The notes beneath the pieces were generated by a model. That model did not search any database. It saw only the letters and a list, made by a program, of their open reading frames with translations, and had not been told where the DNA came from. Position numbers and translations under genes: made by a program. From the NCBI RefSeq assembly GCF_003123745.1, contig NZ_QETB01000001.1, forward strand, positions 806,001 to 870,000: DNA of 64,000 nucleotides, given 5' to 3'. Of the stretch, positions 16,892 to 24,820 are shown piece after piece (position 1 is the first letter of the stretch; each line of letters starts with the position of its first letter). The DNA is from Ancrocorticia populi. GTDB lineage: Bacteria > Actinomycetota > Actinomycetes > Actinomycetales > Actinomycetaceae.

Positions 16892-18811
16892 TCAAGTGAT
16901 CTTACTGAACATATGGCGCACCTTGTCCAGGCGGCTGTTTGGACGGCGGGGCTGGATGACCGGCTGGCCGACAGCGGCCTGATACCCTTTCAGTTCCGTC
17001 AGGCACACGCTCCGCCCATTGGTGTAAAAGGCCAAATCAGTACGGTATGCCTGTATGCAACGGGCGGGAATCTCGCCAGTAAAGACAACTTCATCCTTTT
17101 TTATCTGGGCCGTTTCGATGGTGGCACAATATTTCGGCGCATCATGATAAGCCCTGGAAAGGTATTCCTGGGGCGCATAGAGGGTGAAGGAGAGATAAGG
17201 TTCCAGCAACTGTGTCCCTGATTCCTTTAATGCCAGTTCCAATACAATCGGGGCCAATGAGCGAAAGTCCGCCGGCGTGCTGACCGGGCTATAATAAAGC
17301 CCGTATTCAAAGCAAATCTTACAGTCCGTTACGTTCCAGCCACACAAGCCTTGCTCCAGACCGTAACGGATACCATCCATGACAGCGTTTTGAAAACTCT
17401 GGTTCAAGTATCCCAGGGAAACCCGGCTCTCGTATTGTACACCGGAGCCAAGCGGGAGCGGCGTAACAGACAGTCCGATGGATGCCCAAAACGGGTTGGG
17501 CGGCACCTCGATATGGATGGTGTGGCTGGCCACTTTGAGCGGCCGCTCTAAATAAATGACGGTGGGTTCCTTCACCGCTGTTTCAATCTTATACTTTTCC
17601 GCCAGCAAAGCGGAAACAACCTCCAACTGCACCCGGCCCAAAAAAGAAAGAATGATCTCATGGGTGATGGAATCCACCTCGTAGCACAAAAGCGGGTCAG
17701 TATCCGCAATTTGCGTAAGAGCGTCCAGCAACCGATCTCTTTGCTCTGCCGTTTTTGGCGTAATCGTTGTCCGCAGCATAGAGAAGGGAGCATCACTCCA
17801 CATTTCACGAGGAAGTTGGGTTTTGTCCCCCAATATATCGTTTAATCTCAAACTGTCGCTGGGAAGGATGACAATTTCGCCCTTATGGGCGGTATCTGTC
17901 CGAACAATCTCCCCTTTGGATGGAATACGCATCTCTGTGATTTTCAGCTTTTCTCTCCCGGCCAGGGCCACCGTATCCCGCAGACGCAGCGTTCCGCTGT
18001 ATAGCCGCAGATAGACAAGCCTCTGGCCGCAATCTGTATACTCCACCTTGAAAACGCTGCCGCACAGGGCGGTGCGCCCCTGTTCCTTGGTCGGTTGGAA
18101 CAGCCCTATCACCGCATCCATCAACCGTTGAATGCCAAGGCCGTTTTTGGCGCTACCATGATAGACTGGGAACAGGGAAGCGGCTTGAACCCGCCGCTGT
18201 TCCTCCCGCGCAAGTTCTTCCCGGCTGATTGGCTCTCCTGCGATATACTTTTCCAATAATCCATCGTTATTTTCGATGACCGCATCCCATGCTTCTATGT
18301 CGGTATTTTCCTCCAGAACTATTTCCGGGGACAGCGATACCGTCTGCTTGATGATAATATCGGCGGAGAGCTTATCCCGAACAGACTGATATACGCCCTC
18401 CAAATCAATGTCAACCTGGTCGATCTTGTTGATAAAGATAATGGTGGGGATGTTCAATTTCCGTAGGGCATGGAACAGAACTCGGGTCTGGGCCTGCACG
18501 CCATCTTTAGCGGAGAGCACCAAGATGGCCCCGTCCAAAACGGCCAGAGAGCGGTATACCTCTGCCAAGAAATCCATGTGGCCGGGAGTATCCACAATGT
18601 TGACTTTACAACTGTGCCACTGGAAAGAAGTGACTGCCGTTTGAATGGTAATTCCACGCTGCCGCTCCAAAAACATAGTGTCCGTTCTCGTTGTCCCTTT
18701 TTCGACGCTCCCCGGCTCTGAAATGGTTCCGCTGGCATACAGCAGGCTCTCCGTCAAGGTTGTCTTTCCAGCGTCTACATGGGCAAGAATCCCGATATTG
18801 ATAATGTTCAT
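16892..18811 (-). CDS. tet(W): Tetracycline resistance ribosomal protection protein, Tet(W) class
   Basis: This 639-residue elongation factor-like GTPase removes tetracycline from the ribosome. It shows GTPase motifs AHVDAGKTT (about residues 10-18), DTPGHMDF and NKID, the [10 protein letters not shown] switch I block and the EF-G-like C-terminal domains, ending [15 protein letters not shown]. Overall it reads as Tet(W), although stretches around residues 95-135 and 330-400 differ from the Tet(W) sequence as I remember it. Start 18811 was chosen over an in-frame ATG 8 codons upstream because GGAGG lies 6 bases before it and all Tet proteins begin this way. Expression is controlled by the leader upstream. 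Confidence 0.95.
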   Translation of the reverse strand: MNIINIGILAHVDAGKTTLTESLLYASGTISEPGSVEKGTTRTDTMFLERQRGITIQTAVTSFQWHSCKVNIVDTPGHMDFLAEVYRSLAVLDGAILVLSAKDGVQAQTRVLFHALRKLNIPTIIFINKIDQVDIDLEGVYQSVRDKLSADIIIKQTVSLSPEIVLEENTDIEAWDAVIENNDGLLEKYIAGEPISREELAREEQRRVQAASLFPVYHGSAKNGLGIQRLMDAVIGLFQPTKEQGRTALCGSVFKVEYTDCGQRLVYLRLYSGTLRLRDTVALAGREKLKITEMRIPSKGEIVRTDTAHKGEIVILPSDSLRLNDILGDKTQLPREMWSDAPFSMLRTTITPKTAEQRDRLLDALTQIADTDPLLCYEVDSITHEIILSFLGRVQLEVVSALLAEKYKIETAVKEPTVIYLERPLKVASHTIHIEVPPNPFWASIGLSVTPLPLGSGVQYESRVSLGYLNQSFQNAVMDGIRYGLEQGLCGWNVTDCKICFEYGLYYSPVSTPADFRSLAPIVLELALKESGTQLLEPYLSFTLYAPQEYLSRAYHDAPKYCATIETAQIKKDEVVFTGEIPARCIQAYRTDLAFYTNGRSVCLTELKGYQAAVGQPVIQPRRPNSRLDKVRHMFSKIT

Positions 18812-18847
18812 GTCTATCCTCCATACAAGGCCCAAATGGGCGCAAAA

Positions 18848-18881
18848 ATCCCCAGCGGCTAATACTTTTACCGCTGGGGAT
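18848..18881 (-). terminator. Second leader hairpin upstream of tet(W)
   Basis: An 11-bp perfect stem (ATCCCCAGCGG with CCGCTGGGGAT) on a 12-base loop is followed in the transcribed direction by TTTTT. It lies 36 bases before the tet(W) start and can act as an intrinsic terminator in the leader. Confidence 0.75.
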
Positions 18882-18957
18882 CATGACTTCGGACAAACAG
18901 AAGTATGACGGCTTACATGAGCCGCTGTCCGTCACGATATTTACTAAAAAGGCAAAA

Positions 18958-19041
18958 GTATTCTTAAATTGGGTACAAAAACCAAGCCCCTGCAAGGGGC
19001 AATTATTTTTGTGCCCATTATCAAATTTTATTTAAGAATAC
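18958..19041 (-). promoter_or_regulatory. tet(M)-type transcription attenuator stem
   Basis: The arms ATTTAAGAATAC (19030-19041) and GTATTCTTAAAT (18958-18969) pair perfectly. Inside them TGGGCACAAAAA pairs with the TTTTTGTACCCA arm and a CCCC/GGGG hairpin sits at the tip. The distal arm is followed by T-rich sequence. One arm overlaps the leader peptide gene, so ribosome position could decide whether the terminator forms, as described for tet(M) of Tn916. Confidence 0.75.
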
Positions 19042-19051
19042 CTTGCCGCAT
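19028..19051 (-). CDS. Leader peptide MRQGILK of the tet(W) attenuator
   Basis: A seven-codon open frame (ATGCGGCAAGGTATTC... ending TAA) with GAGGAG upstream lies between the promoter and the attenuator stem, whose first arm it overlaps. Its position and sequence match leader peptides of ribosomal-protection tet genes. Confidence 0.7.
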   Translation of the reverse strand: MRQGILK

Positions 19052-19083
19052 GTTGAATAGACTCCTCAAATCAGGATGACAGC

Positions 19084-19112
19084 AGTATAGCATAGTACAC
19101 TCTAAAATGCAA
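19084..19112 (-). promoter_or_regulatory. tet(W) promoter
   Basis: On the minus strand TTGCAT (19107-19112) and TATACT (19084-19089) are 17 bases apart, close to consensus, about 270 bases upstream of the tet(W) start and before the leader peptide. Confidence 0.8.
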
Positions 19113-19180
19113 GAAGTTTTTACCCGCTGTCCCAAATAAATCAGGAGGGCATTCACCGGGACACCCTTCGATTTGGGGCC

Positions 19181-19295
19181 TCATGCGCAAATAATTTCTG
19201 TGTCCACGATTTCCGCCGCACACGCCCGGATATTGTTAGTTCCTCTGCAACTCATACCACAGGCCGTTGCTCTCGTCGAAGATGTACTTTTCCAT
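19181..19295 (-). pseudogene. Internally deleted tnpV remnant
   Basis: After a good ribosome site (GGAGG at 19303-19307) an ATG begins MEKYIFDESNGLWYELQ, then stops after 19 codons. Immediately downstream, in another frame, the DNA encodes NNIRACAAEIVDTEIICA followed by a stop, which resembles the C-terminus of transposon-encoded TnpV proteins of Firmicutes elements. The middle of the gene (about 80-90 codons) appears deleted with a frameshift at the junction. The family assignment is from remembered sequence. Confidence 0.6.
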
Positions 19296-19317
19296 AATGT
19301 TACCTCCATTTTTTTGA

Positions 19318-20661
19318 TTATCGTGCGCCTACTCTCATTTTGGGCCTTGCGGCCCGTTTCCGTTCCTTTTCAGCCTGTTCCTGCTGGTAAACAGCCTCCA
19401 ATATCTTGTCCGCCTGTTCTGGGCCAATGGCCCGTCTGACCCGCTCATAGTCCCTGACCTGTCCTTTTAAGCCGTCCCTCTCGGCGCAGACCTCGTAAAT
19501 CCTGGTGGAAAGAGAGCCGTTCTTGCTGACCTCCCGATCATAGGCGCTTTGCAACCGCTCAAACCTGCTTTTGAGGTCGAAATAGGCCCGATAGACGGAG
19601 CGCAGCACTTTGACGATTTTCTCCCAAAGGGGCTTGGCCTTCTTCTCTCGGTAAGACTTGGCCGATTCCAGCGGCCCCGCCTCCGGCAGCGTCCGCTCTG
19701 AATCGTCGGAGAAGTCCGCCGCCAGCTTTTCCATGCCCTTGAGCAAGGGAGCTACATCGTCCAGCTTTGCCCTGGCCTGGGCCGCTTTCTTCTCGGCTGC
19801 TGCCGCCTCCTTATTCTTTTGGTCGGCCTCAACCTGGGCCAGCGCCGATGCCTCTTGAAGCTGTGCAAGCCGTTCCTGCTCACGCTCCGTCTTGAACTGC
19901 ATAACAGTCAGATGTTCCTCGGAACTGCCACGCTCCCCGCGCTCTACATTGTCATAGCCAGCGGAGCGCATATGCTGAAAGAAATCATCCTGCAAGACGC
20001 TGTACGACTTTCTCAGCACAGGCTTGCCCTTTGCTGTTCGTAATGGCTCCCCGGTGGCCTCGTCTACTGCGGGCTGGGATGCCCACTTTTTGCTCATGCT
20101 GACCTGCATAACGGTTTCTTTGACCTTGCCCACCAGGGATTTGTCCTTGCACCGCTTTGTCCATCGTATCTCCTTCTCCACCACCGGGATATAGACCACA
20201 TGGAGGTGGTAGTGGTACACGTCCTCTCCCAGCGCCTCGGACATAGCCCGGTTGCGTTCGTCGGCGTGCATGACCGCCGACAAAATATACTGCTCTCCAC
20301 CTACGATTTTGATTGCGGATTTGTATGCGTCGGTGTAAAATTGTTTTGCGAAGTCATAGCCGCCGTGATTGTAGAAGTAGGCGGAGTTCACATCAAAGAC
20401 CAACTCACCGTATCGAAATGCGTCCGCCTTAATGCCACGGGTGGAGATCACACCATCGGCCTCCATTTGGGAGAACATCTCCTGATACCCTGCGGATGGG
20501 ACCTTGAAATGGACATTGAGCGACGTCCGCTCTGGTACAATGTCCTGGTTGACATAGGAATCCTTCTCGCGTTCGTTGTGCTGCTGGGTGTTGCCGATTT
20601 TAGCAGCGGTCAGCCTCATATTTCTTGCGTTGGTGCGGTCAATGCCGTCGCCTCTCGCCAT
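19318..20661 (-). CDS. MobV/Pre-family relaxase
   Basis: This 447-residue protein would nick oriT and lead the strand during mobilization. The N-terminal half carries the MobV pattern: an Asn/Arg-rich start (GIDRTNARNMRL) and the metal/acidic motif HADERN...EDVYHYHLHVVYIPV near residue 135-160. The C-terminal half is a long charged coiled coil (about 235-440). Start 20661 follows GGGAGGA at 10 bases; an ATG 6 codons upstream overlaps the ribosome site. Small mob genes next to tet(W) are known from actinobacterial tet(W) regions (recollection). Confidence 0.85.
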   Translation of the reverse strand: MARGDGIDRTNARNMRLTAAKIGNTQQHNEREKDSYVNQDIVPERTSLNVHFKVPSAGYQEMFSQMEADGVISTRGIKADAFRYGELVFDVNSAYFYNHGGYDFAKQFYTDAYKSAIKIVGGEQYILSAVMHADERNRAMSEALGEDVYHYHLHVVYIPVVEKEIRWTKRCKDKSLVGKVKETVMQVSMSKKWASQPAVDEATGEPLRTAKGKPVLRKSYSVLQDDFFQHMRSAGYDNVERGERGSSEEHLTVMQFKTEREQERLAQLQEASALAQVEADQKNKEAAAAEKKAAQARAKLDDVAPLLKGMEKLAADFSDDSERTLPEAGPLESAKSYREKKAKPLWEKIVKVLRSVYRAYFDLKSRFERLQSAYDREVSKNGSLSTRIYEVCAERDGLKGQVRDYERVRRAIGPEQADKILEAVYQQEQAEKERKRAARPKMRVGAR

Positions 20662-20723
20662 AGGCAAAAATCCTCCCATTTCAGATGTTTGGTTGTTGAA
20701 AATGGACGGGGGTTCGGGGAAGG

Positions 20724-20784
20724 CACTTCCTGCGGGAAGTGTAATAACCCACTATGACACTTTCGCCCCGTTGGTGCGAAAGTG
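20724..20784. other. Candidate origin of transfer (oriT)
   Basis: Two inverted repeats lie just upstream of the relaxase gene: CACTTCC-TGCG-GGAAGTG (20724-20741) and CACTTTCGC/GCGAAAGTG (20758-20784), separated by TAATAACCCACTATGA. A hairpin followed by a TAATA-containing segment directly 5' of a MobV gene is the usual layout of its oriT. The nick position is not determined. Confidence 0.5.
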
Positions 20785-21041
20785 CCGTGGGCTCTCCGAG
20801 GGGGTGCGGGGGCTTTGCCCCCGGCAACTGCGGTTGCCTCCCCCAGCAGGGCCGCCCTTTGAAAAGGGCGCCCTGCACCCCGCCTAAACTTTTCCACTCG
20901 CCGTTGGGCAGGTGGAAAGGCACAGCCTTTCCACCACCCGGCAAGTGTCCTCCGTGGGCCAAATATCAAGGGGTTCGGGTTGTATTGCCTTGCGGCAATC
21001 TCCACCCACAGGTATGCCCCCTTGACATTTGACCCCGCTCC

Positions 21042-21126
21042 CCGTGACAGCCGTGACGACCGTGACGATGTTTTGGACACCGCCCCCGCTCTCAAAAAAG
21101 CCGTCACAGCCGTCACGGTCGTCACG
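21042..21126. repeat. Inverted clusters of a CCGTGAC iteron-like repeat
   Basis: Three tandem copies of CCGTGAC (21042-21067) face three copies of the reverse complement GTCACGG/GTCACAG (21100-21126) across about 32 bases that include AAAAAA. The second cluster overlaps the 3' end of the RepA-like gene. Possible roles are a replication origin for the excised circle or a transcription terminator. Confidence 0.5.
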
Positions 21127-22276
21127 CTTGGGGAGGATCCAGGGTCAGGCTGATACTTCTCCCGGCGTGGGTGCGGGTGTTCTCATAGCGGATATGATAG
21201 TCCGTTGCCAGTTTCCCGGCCCGGACGTTCAGCCGCATCGCCAGGGCATTGGGCTTCATATCCACTTGCAGGGCTGCCGCCAACTCCGTGGCCGTACCGC
21301 CCCAGGACGGCCTCTCCGCCGTGATAAAGGCGGCTACGGCCTCCAGCACCGGGTCGGGGGGTTCTACCCACAACTCCGTTTCCATCCGCTCCAGTGTCCA
21401 TGTCAGGTGTTCCTTGTCCTTAATGAGATAGAGCCGCTGGTCTTGCTGGTCACGTCCTACCACATCCAAGGTGGCGGTGCCGTCCGTCCGCTTCTCCTTC
21501 TGAAGAAGAAAGGCCCCGTCTGCTGCCCCCGACAGGCCGTTGGTGCCGGAGATCATATCAAACTTGTCGTCGGCCTGCTGCTTCCGAGTGTGATGTACCA
21601 GTAGGAGGCAGACGCCGCAAGCGTCAGCAAGGCGTTTCAGCTTTCCTACCACCTCATAATCGTTGGCGTAGCTGTACTTATCCCCGCCAGCCTCCCGAAT
21701 CTTCTGAAGGGTGTCAATGATAATCAGTTTGGTGTCTGGGTGTTCCTGCACGAATCGCTTTAGCTGTTCCTCCAGCCCGTTGCCGACCTGCTTTGCGCAG
21801 ATGGAAAAGAGGAGGTCGTTGGTGCCGTCCATGCCGAACATCCGGTAAAGCCGCTCCTGCAAGCGACGGTGATCGTCCTCCAGCGCCAGATAGAGGACAG
21901 TCCCCTTGTGAACGGGATAGTCCCACAGGGGGAGGCCCATGCTGACGTGGTAGGCAAGCTGGGCCATCAGAAACGACTTGCCTACCTTGGGCGCTCCCGC
22001 AAAGAGGTACGTCCCCGGATAGAGCAGACCGTCAATGACGGGCGGTCTGCTCTGATAGACGTTCTCGTACAACTCGTTCATGGAAATCGTGGGGAGATAC
22101 GCCGGGTCGTTCATGCGCTGCATTTTCCGCAGCAGTTCCGCATAATTTTTTTCAGGGGGATTGTTTTCTGTCGTTTCCTCTGTTATACTTGCGGTAGGTG
22201 TTTGTGAAATGGGCTGTTCCCCGTCTGCGCCAACAGACGGAACCGGGACAGTCCTTTTCGTTTCTCTGGAATCCAT
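21122..22276 (-). CDS. RepA-like AAA ATPase (DnaB/RecA-fold helicase family)
   Basis: This 384-residue protein has a RecA-type ATPase core: Walker A FAGAPKVGKSFLMAQLAY near residue 95, the acidic block VLYLALEDDHRRLQERLYRMF, Walker B LIIIDTLQKI near 190 and VLLVHHTRK near 230. It ends in a winged-helix-like region. Proteins of this kind (RepA helicase, AAA_25) are common in Firmicutes mobilizable elements and may support replication of the excised circle. Start 22276 is the ATG; a TTG one codon upstream is also possible. Confidence 0.8.
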   Translation of the reverse strand: MDSRETKRTVPVPSVGADGEQPISQTPTASITEETTENNPPEKNYAELLRKMQRMNDPAYLPTISMNELYENVYQSRPPVIDGLLYPGTYLFAGAPKVGKSFLMAQLAYHVSMGLPLWDYPVHKGTVLYLALEDDHRRLQERLYRMFGMDGTNDLLFSICAKQVGNGLEEQLKRFVQEHPDTKLIIIDTLQKIREAGGDKYSYANDYEVVGKLKRLADACGVCLLLVHHTRKQQADDKFDMISGTNGLSGAADGAFLLQKEKRTDGTATLDVVGRDQQDQRLYLIKDKEHLTWTLERMETELWVEPPDPVLEAVAAFITAERPSWGGTATELAAALQVDMKPNALAMRLNVRAGKLATDYHIRYENTRTHAGRSISLTLDPPQA

Positions 22277-22283
22277 CAATCTA

Positions 22284-22604
22284 TCAATCCTCCTTCATGC
22301 CGCCCATGATAGCGGCGATCATCTGAATGGTGTCCAGCAGTTCATCGTCCACGCCAGCCCCGTCCTCGGCCCGCCGCAGTTCGTCCAGAACGGCGGCAAG
22401 CTGGTCACGCAGGGCTTTGTAGACCTTGGGATTACCCTGTACCACTACGTCCCGGCACAGGAGGCGTCTTGTGATGTAGTCCTGCTTTGTCAGGCCGGAG
22501 AGCCGCACAGCGGCCTCGATCTGTTCATCTTCCTCCGGGGACACCCGGAAGGCCACGGTCTTGTTCCTCCAGCGATTTTTGTTGTCTCGGTTTTTCAGTG
22601 ACAT
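22284..22604 (-). CDS. MobC-like relaxosome accessory protein
   Basis: This 106-residue protein has an N-terminal ribbon-helix-helix: KTVAFRVSPEEDEQIEAAVRLSGLTKQDYITRRLL. The rest is helical, as in small MobC proteins that help the relaxase load at oriT. It sits between int and the RepA-like gene with gaps of 2 and 7 bases. A purely regulatory RHH role is the alternative. Confidence 0.7.
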   Translation of the reverse strand: MSLKNRDNKNRWRNKTVAFRVSPEEDEQIEAAVRLSGLTKQDYITRRLLCRDVVVQGNPKVYKALRDQLAAVLDELRRAEDGAGVDDELLDTIQMIAAIMGGMKED

Positions 22605-22606
22605 GG

Positions 22607-23683
22607 TTACGTTCCCATCCTTTCAAAGTCCAGTTTGTCCGCCATCTCCGTCTGCCTTGTAGGAAACAGATGGGCGTAGCGGTAGGTGATATCGATACTC
22701 TCATGCCCCACCCGGTCAGCGATTGCCAGGGCGGTGAAGCCCATATCAATCAGCAGGGAAATGTGTGAATGTCGGAGGTCGTGAATTCTGATCCGCTTCA
22801 CTCCCGCCGCTTTCGCACCTCTGTCCATTTCATGGTGGAGATAGTGCTTGCTGACAGGGAAAATCCGTTCATTTGCCCCGGTGCTGTAAAACATCTTTAA
22901 GTAGTCCTCCATCTCTCCACAGAGGAATTTGGGCATCTTAATGACACGGTTGCTCTTTTTCGTCTTAGGAGTGGTAATCACGTCCTTGCCCTTGAGCCGC
23001 TGATAGGATTTGCTGATGGACACTGTACCCGCCTCAAAGTCGAAGTCTGTTGGGGTGAGGGCCAGCAGTTCCCCCTCCCGGATACCGCACCAGTAGAGCA
23101 TTTCAAAGGCATAGTAGGAGAGGGGCTTGTCCATCATGGCGTCGGCAAATTTCAGATACTCTTCCTTCGTCCAGAACAGCATTTCACGCCGTTCCTCCAC
23201 CCCCATGTTCCCGGCCTTGGCCGCAGGATTGACCTGGAGGCCGTAGTAGCGGACAGCATGGTTAAAGAGGGCACTTAACTGATTGTGGACGGTTTTGAGA
23301 TAGGTAGGGGAATAGGGTTTTCCCTTGGCGTCCGTTAACCCTCGGATCGCGTTCTGCCAGTCCATCACGTCCTTGGCGGTGATTTCCGACAATTTCCGTT
23401 TTCCAAAATACGGCAGGATTTTCTTCTGGATGATGCTTTCTTTTGTCAGCCAGGTGTTCAGTTTCAGCTTGGGCTTCATATCCTTCTCATAGAGCTGGGC
23501 GAAGCTCTCAAAGGTCATGTTCACATCGGCCTGCTTTTGCATCAGAAACTCCCGTTCCCACGCCTGGGCCTCTTTCTTGGTGGCAAAGCCACGCTTTAAC
23601 TTCTGCTGGCGCTCTCCTTTCCAGTCCGTATAGCGGAATTGGACGTACCAAGTGCCGTTGGCCTTGTTCTTAAACGCCGCCAT
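22607..23683 (-). CDS. int: Tyrosine recombinase (element integrase)
   Basis: This 358-residue protein has an N-terminal AP2-like arm-binding domain (TWYVQFRYTDWKGERQQKLKRGF), a core-binding SAM-like domain (about 65-165) and a catalytic domain. The expected residues are present: Arg in CGIREGELL, Lys in the beta hairpin, HDLRHSH (His and Arg), GHESIDITYRYAH (His and the Tyr nucleophile). It catalyses integration at the guaA end together with Xis. Confidence 0.93.
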   Translation of the reverse strand: MAAFKNKANGTWYVQFRYTDWKGERQQKLKRGFATKKEAQAWEREFLMQKQADVNMTFESFAQLYEKDMKPKLKLNTWLTKESIIQKKILPYFGKRKLSEITAKDVMDWQNAIRGLTDAKGKPYSPTYLKTVHNQLSALFNHAVRYYGLQVNPAAKAGNMGVEERREMLFWTKEEYLKFADAMMDKPLSYYAFEMLYWCGIREGELLALTPTDFDFEAGTVSISKSYQRLKGKDVITTPKTKKSNRVIKMPKFLCGEMEDYLKMFYSTGANERIFPVSKHYLHHEMDRGAKAAGVKRIRIHDLRHSHISLLIDMGFTALAIADRVGHESIDITYRYAHLFPTRQTEMADKLDFERMGT

Positions 23684-23686
23684 AGG

Positions 23687-23887
23687 TTAATCACTCCTTT
23701 CGCTCTGGCTTCTTGTGCCATAAAATTTTTCGTGGAAGAATTTGCGGTCGATGCGGCCTGAAATGGTAATACAGCCCGTCTTTTTCAACTCCGCATTCAT
23801 AGAACGAATCAGCTTATAGGCATAGGGGACAGAAACCCCTAATTCCTCCGCTACCTCGTCCACCCGCATGAACATGGTGCTTGCCAT
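23687..23887 (-). CDS. xis: Excisionase-type helix-turn-helix protein
   Basis: The start at 23887 follows GGAGG by 10 bases. This 66-residue protein has a MerR/Xis-like winged helix (MRVDEVAEELGVSVPYAYKLI) and a short basic tail. It lies directly upstream of int, the usual place for the directionality factor. Confidence 0.75.
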   Translation of the reverse strand: MASTMFMRVDEVAEELGVSVPYAYKLIRSMNAELKKTGCITISGRIDRKFFHEKFYGTRSQSERSD

Positions 23888-23919
23888 TGTGCGCTCACCT
23901 CCTTTCATGGCCCCAGAAC

Positions 23920-23962
23920 TAAGCCTTTATGCTTAACCTATTATAACTAAGCAAATTTGCTT
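23920..23962. promoter_or_regulatory. Operators between xis and the XRE regulator
   Basis: Two palindromes sharing the AAGC half-site lie in the divergent gap: TAAGC-CTTTAT-GCTTA (23920-23935) and AAGCAAATTTGCTT (23949-23962, perfect). A third half-site ACTAAGCGAA sits at 24021 between the -35 and -10 of the regulator promoter. They are likely bound by the XRE regulator. Confidence 0.6.
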
Positions 23963-24011
23963 TGTCAAGTGGCTTGCGGAATAATTTTTAACTTTTTTGT
24001 TTAAGATACTC

Positions 24012-24041
24012 TTGACTGTTACTAAGCGAATATGTTATACT
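24012..24041 (+). promoter_or_regulatory. Promoter of the XRE regulator
   Basis: TTGACT (24012-24017) and TATACT (24036-24041) are separated by 18 bases, a strong Firmicutes-like promoter 38 bases before the start codon. Confidence 0.7.
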
Positions 24042-24078
24042 ACTTTCGACAGAAACCACCAGATAGGAGTTGGCATTT

Positions 24079-24612
24079 ATGGCAATAGGAGAGCGCATCC
24101 ATTTTTTCCGCACCCTCCGGGGTATGACACAGAAGTATCTTGGTATGGCGGTGGGCTTTCCAGAGCGTTCCGCCGATGTTCGTCTGGCACAGTACGAAAC
24201 AGGCACCCGGACGCCGAAGGCCGACTTGACCGCTGCCCTGGCGCATACATTAGATGTATCGCCCCAGGCGTTGAGCGTCCCGGACATAGACAACTACATA
24301 GGTTTGGCCCATACGCTGTTCGCCTTGGAGGATGTTTACAGTCTGAAAGTGGTAGAGGCGGATGGACGTGCCTGCCTGCAAGCAGATATTTTTCAGGGAG
24401 GCCGTCAAGCCAGTGAGCTGAACAAAATCTTGATTGCGTGGCGGGAACAGGCGGCGAAGTTGGAGGCCGGGGAGATCACCAAGGAGGACTATGACCGCTG
24501 GCGCTACAACTACCCGAAGTACGACACCACCCAGCGGTGGGCCAAAGTCCCCTCGAAGGAATTAAGCGATGCTCTGATAAAAGGATTGAAGAAACAGAGA
24601 AAAGACAAATAA
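24079..24612 (+). CDS. XRE-family regulator of the element
   Basis: The start at 24079 (MAIGERIHFFR) has AGGAG 9 bases upstream; an upstream TTG is less likely. The N-terminal HTH reads IHFFRTLRGMTQKYLGMAVGF then RLAQYETGTRTPK. A C-terminal region of about 100 residues has no recognised domain. The gene is divergent from xis-int-mob-tet(W), with shared palindromes in the gap, so it probably represses excision or mobilization genes. Confidence 0.8.
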   Translation: MAIGERIHFFRTLRGMTQKYLGMAVGFPERSADVRLAQYETGTRTPKADLTAALAHTLDVSPQALSVPDIDNYIGLAHTLFALEDVYSLKVVEADGRACLQADIFQGGRQASELNKILIAWREQAAKLEAGEITKEDYDRWRYNYPKYDTTQRWAKVPSKELSDALIKGLKKQRKDK

Positions 24613-24613
24613 C

Positions 24614-24657
24614 AAAAAAGGTCTTGCCGACTGGTGAAAGTCAGCAAGACCTTTTTC
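24614..24657. terminator. Bidirectional terminator after the XRE gene
   Basis: AAAAAAGGTCTTGC and GCAAGACCTTTTT form a strong stem flanked by A and T runs, able to stop transcription from either side just inside the element's right end. Confidence 0.85.
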
Positions 24658-24731
24658 TTAGGATATGGAGGATTTACCCGCAAGCCACCCGTTATACGGG
24701 AGTGAACAAAGTAAATCCGGTTTTGGTATCT

Positions 24732-24749
24732 GCTATCAATTTGCTATCA
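24732..24749 (+). repeat. Right arm-type integrase-binding repeats
   Basis: Two direct copies of GCTATCA start at 24732 and 24743, 11 bases apart, matching the left-end set. Confidence 0.6.
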
Positions 24750-24807
24750 AATGCCCCGTTTCCGCTTTAAGACCCCAGTGTTTTCAAGGCTTTGCGGGTT
24801 TTGTCAG

Positions 24808-24820
24808 TTATTCCCACTCG
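24808..24820. repeat. Attachment site copy (right end, in guaA)
   Basis: TTATTCCCACTCG contains the guaA stop codon and its last codons, so guaA stays intact after integration. Confidence 0.8.

Larger units (their letters stand above)
16652..24820. mobile_element. Integrative mobilizable element carrying tet(W), inserted in guaA 3' end
   Basis: The element is bounded by a 13-bp imperfect direct repeat (TTACTCCCACTCG / TTATTCCCACTCG) that comprises the last ten bases of the guaA coding end plus its stop codon. Gene order on the minus strand is xis, int, mobC, repA-like, candidate oriT, mobV relaxase, tnpV remnant, tet(W); an XRE regulator runs the other way. It has a relaxase and accessory protein but no type IV secretion genes, so it should depend on a helper element to transfer. 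Gene families, spacing, Firmicutes-type promoters and AT-rich ends differ from the host and point to a Clostridia source (inference). Confidence 0.88.
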
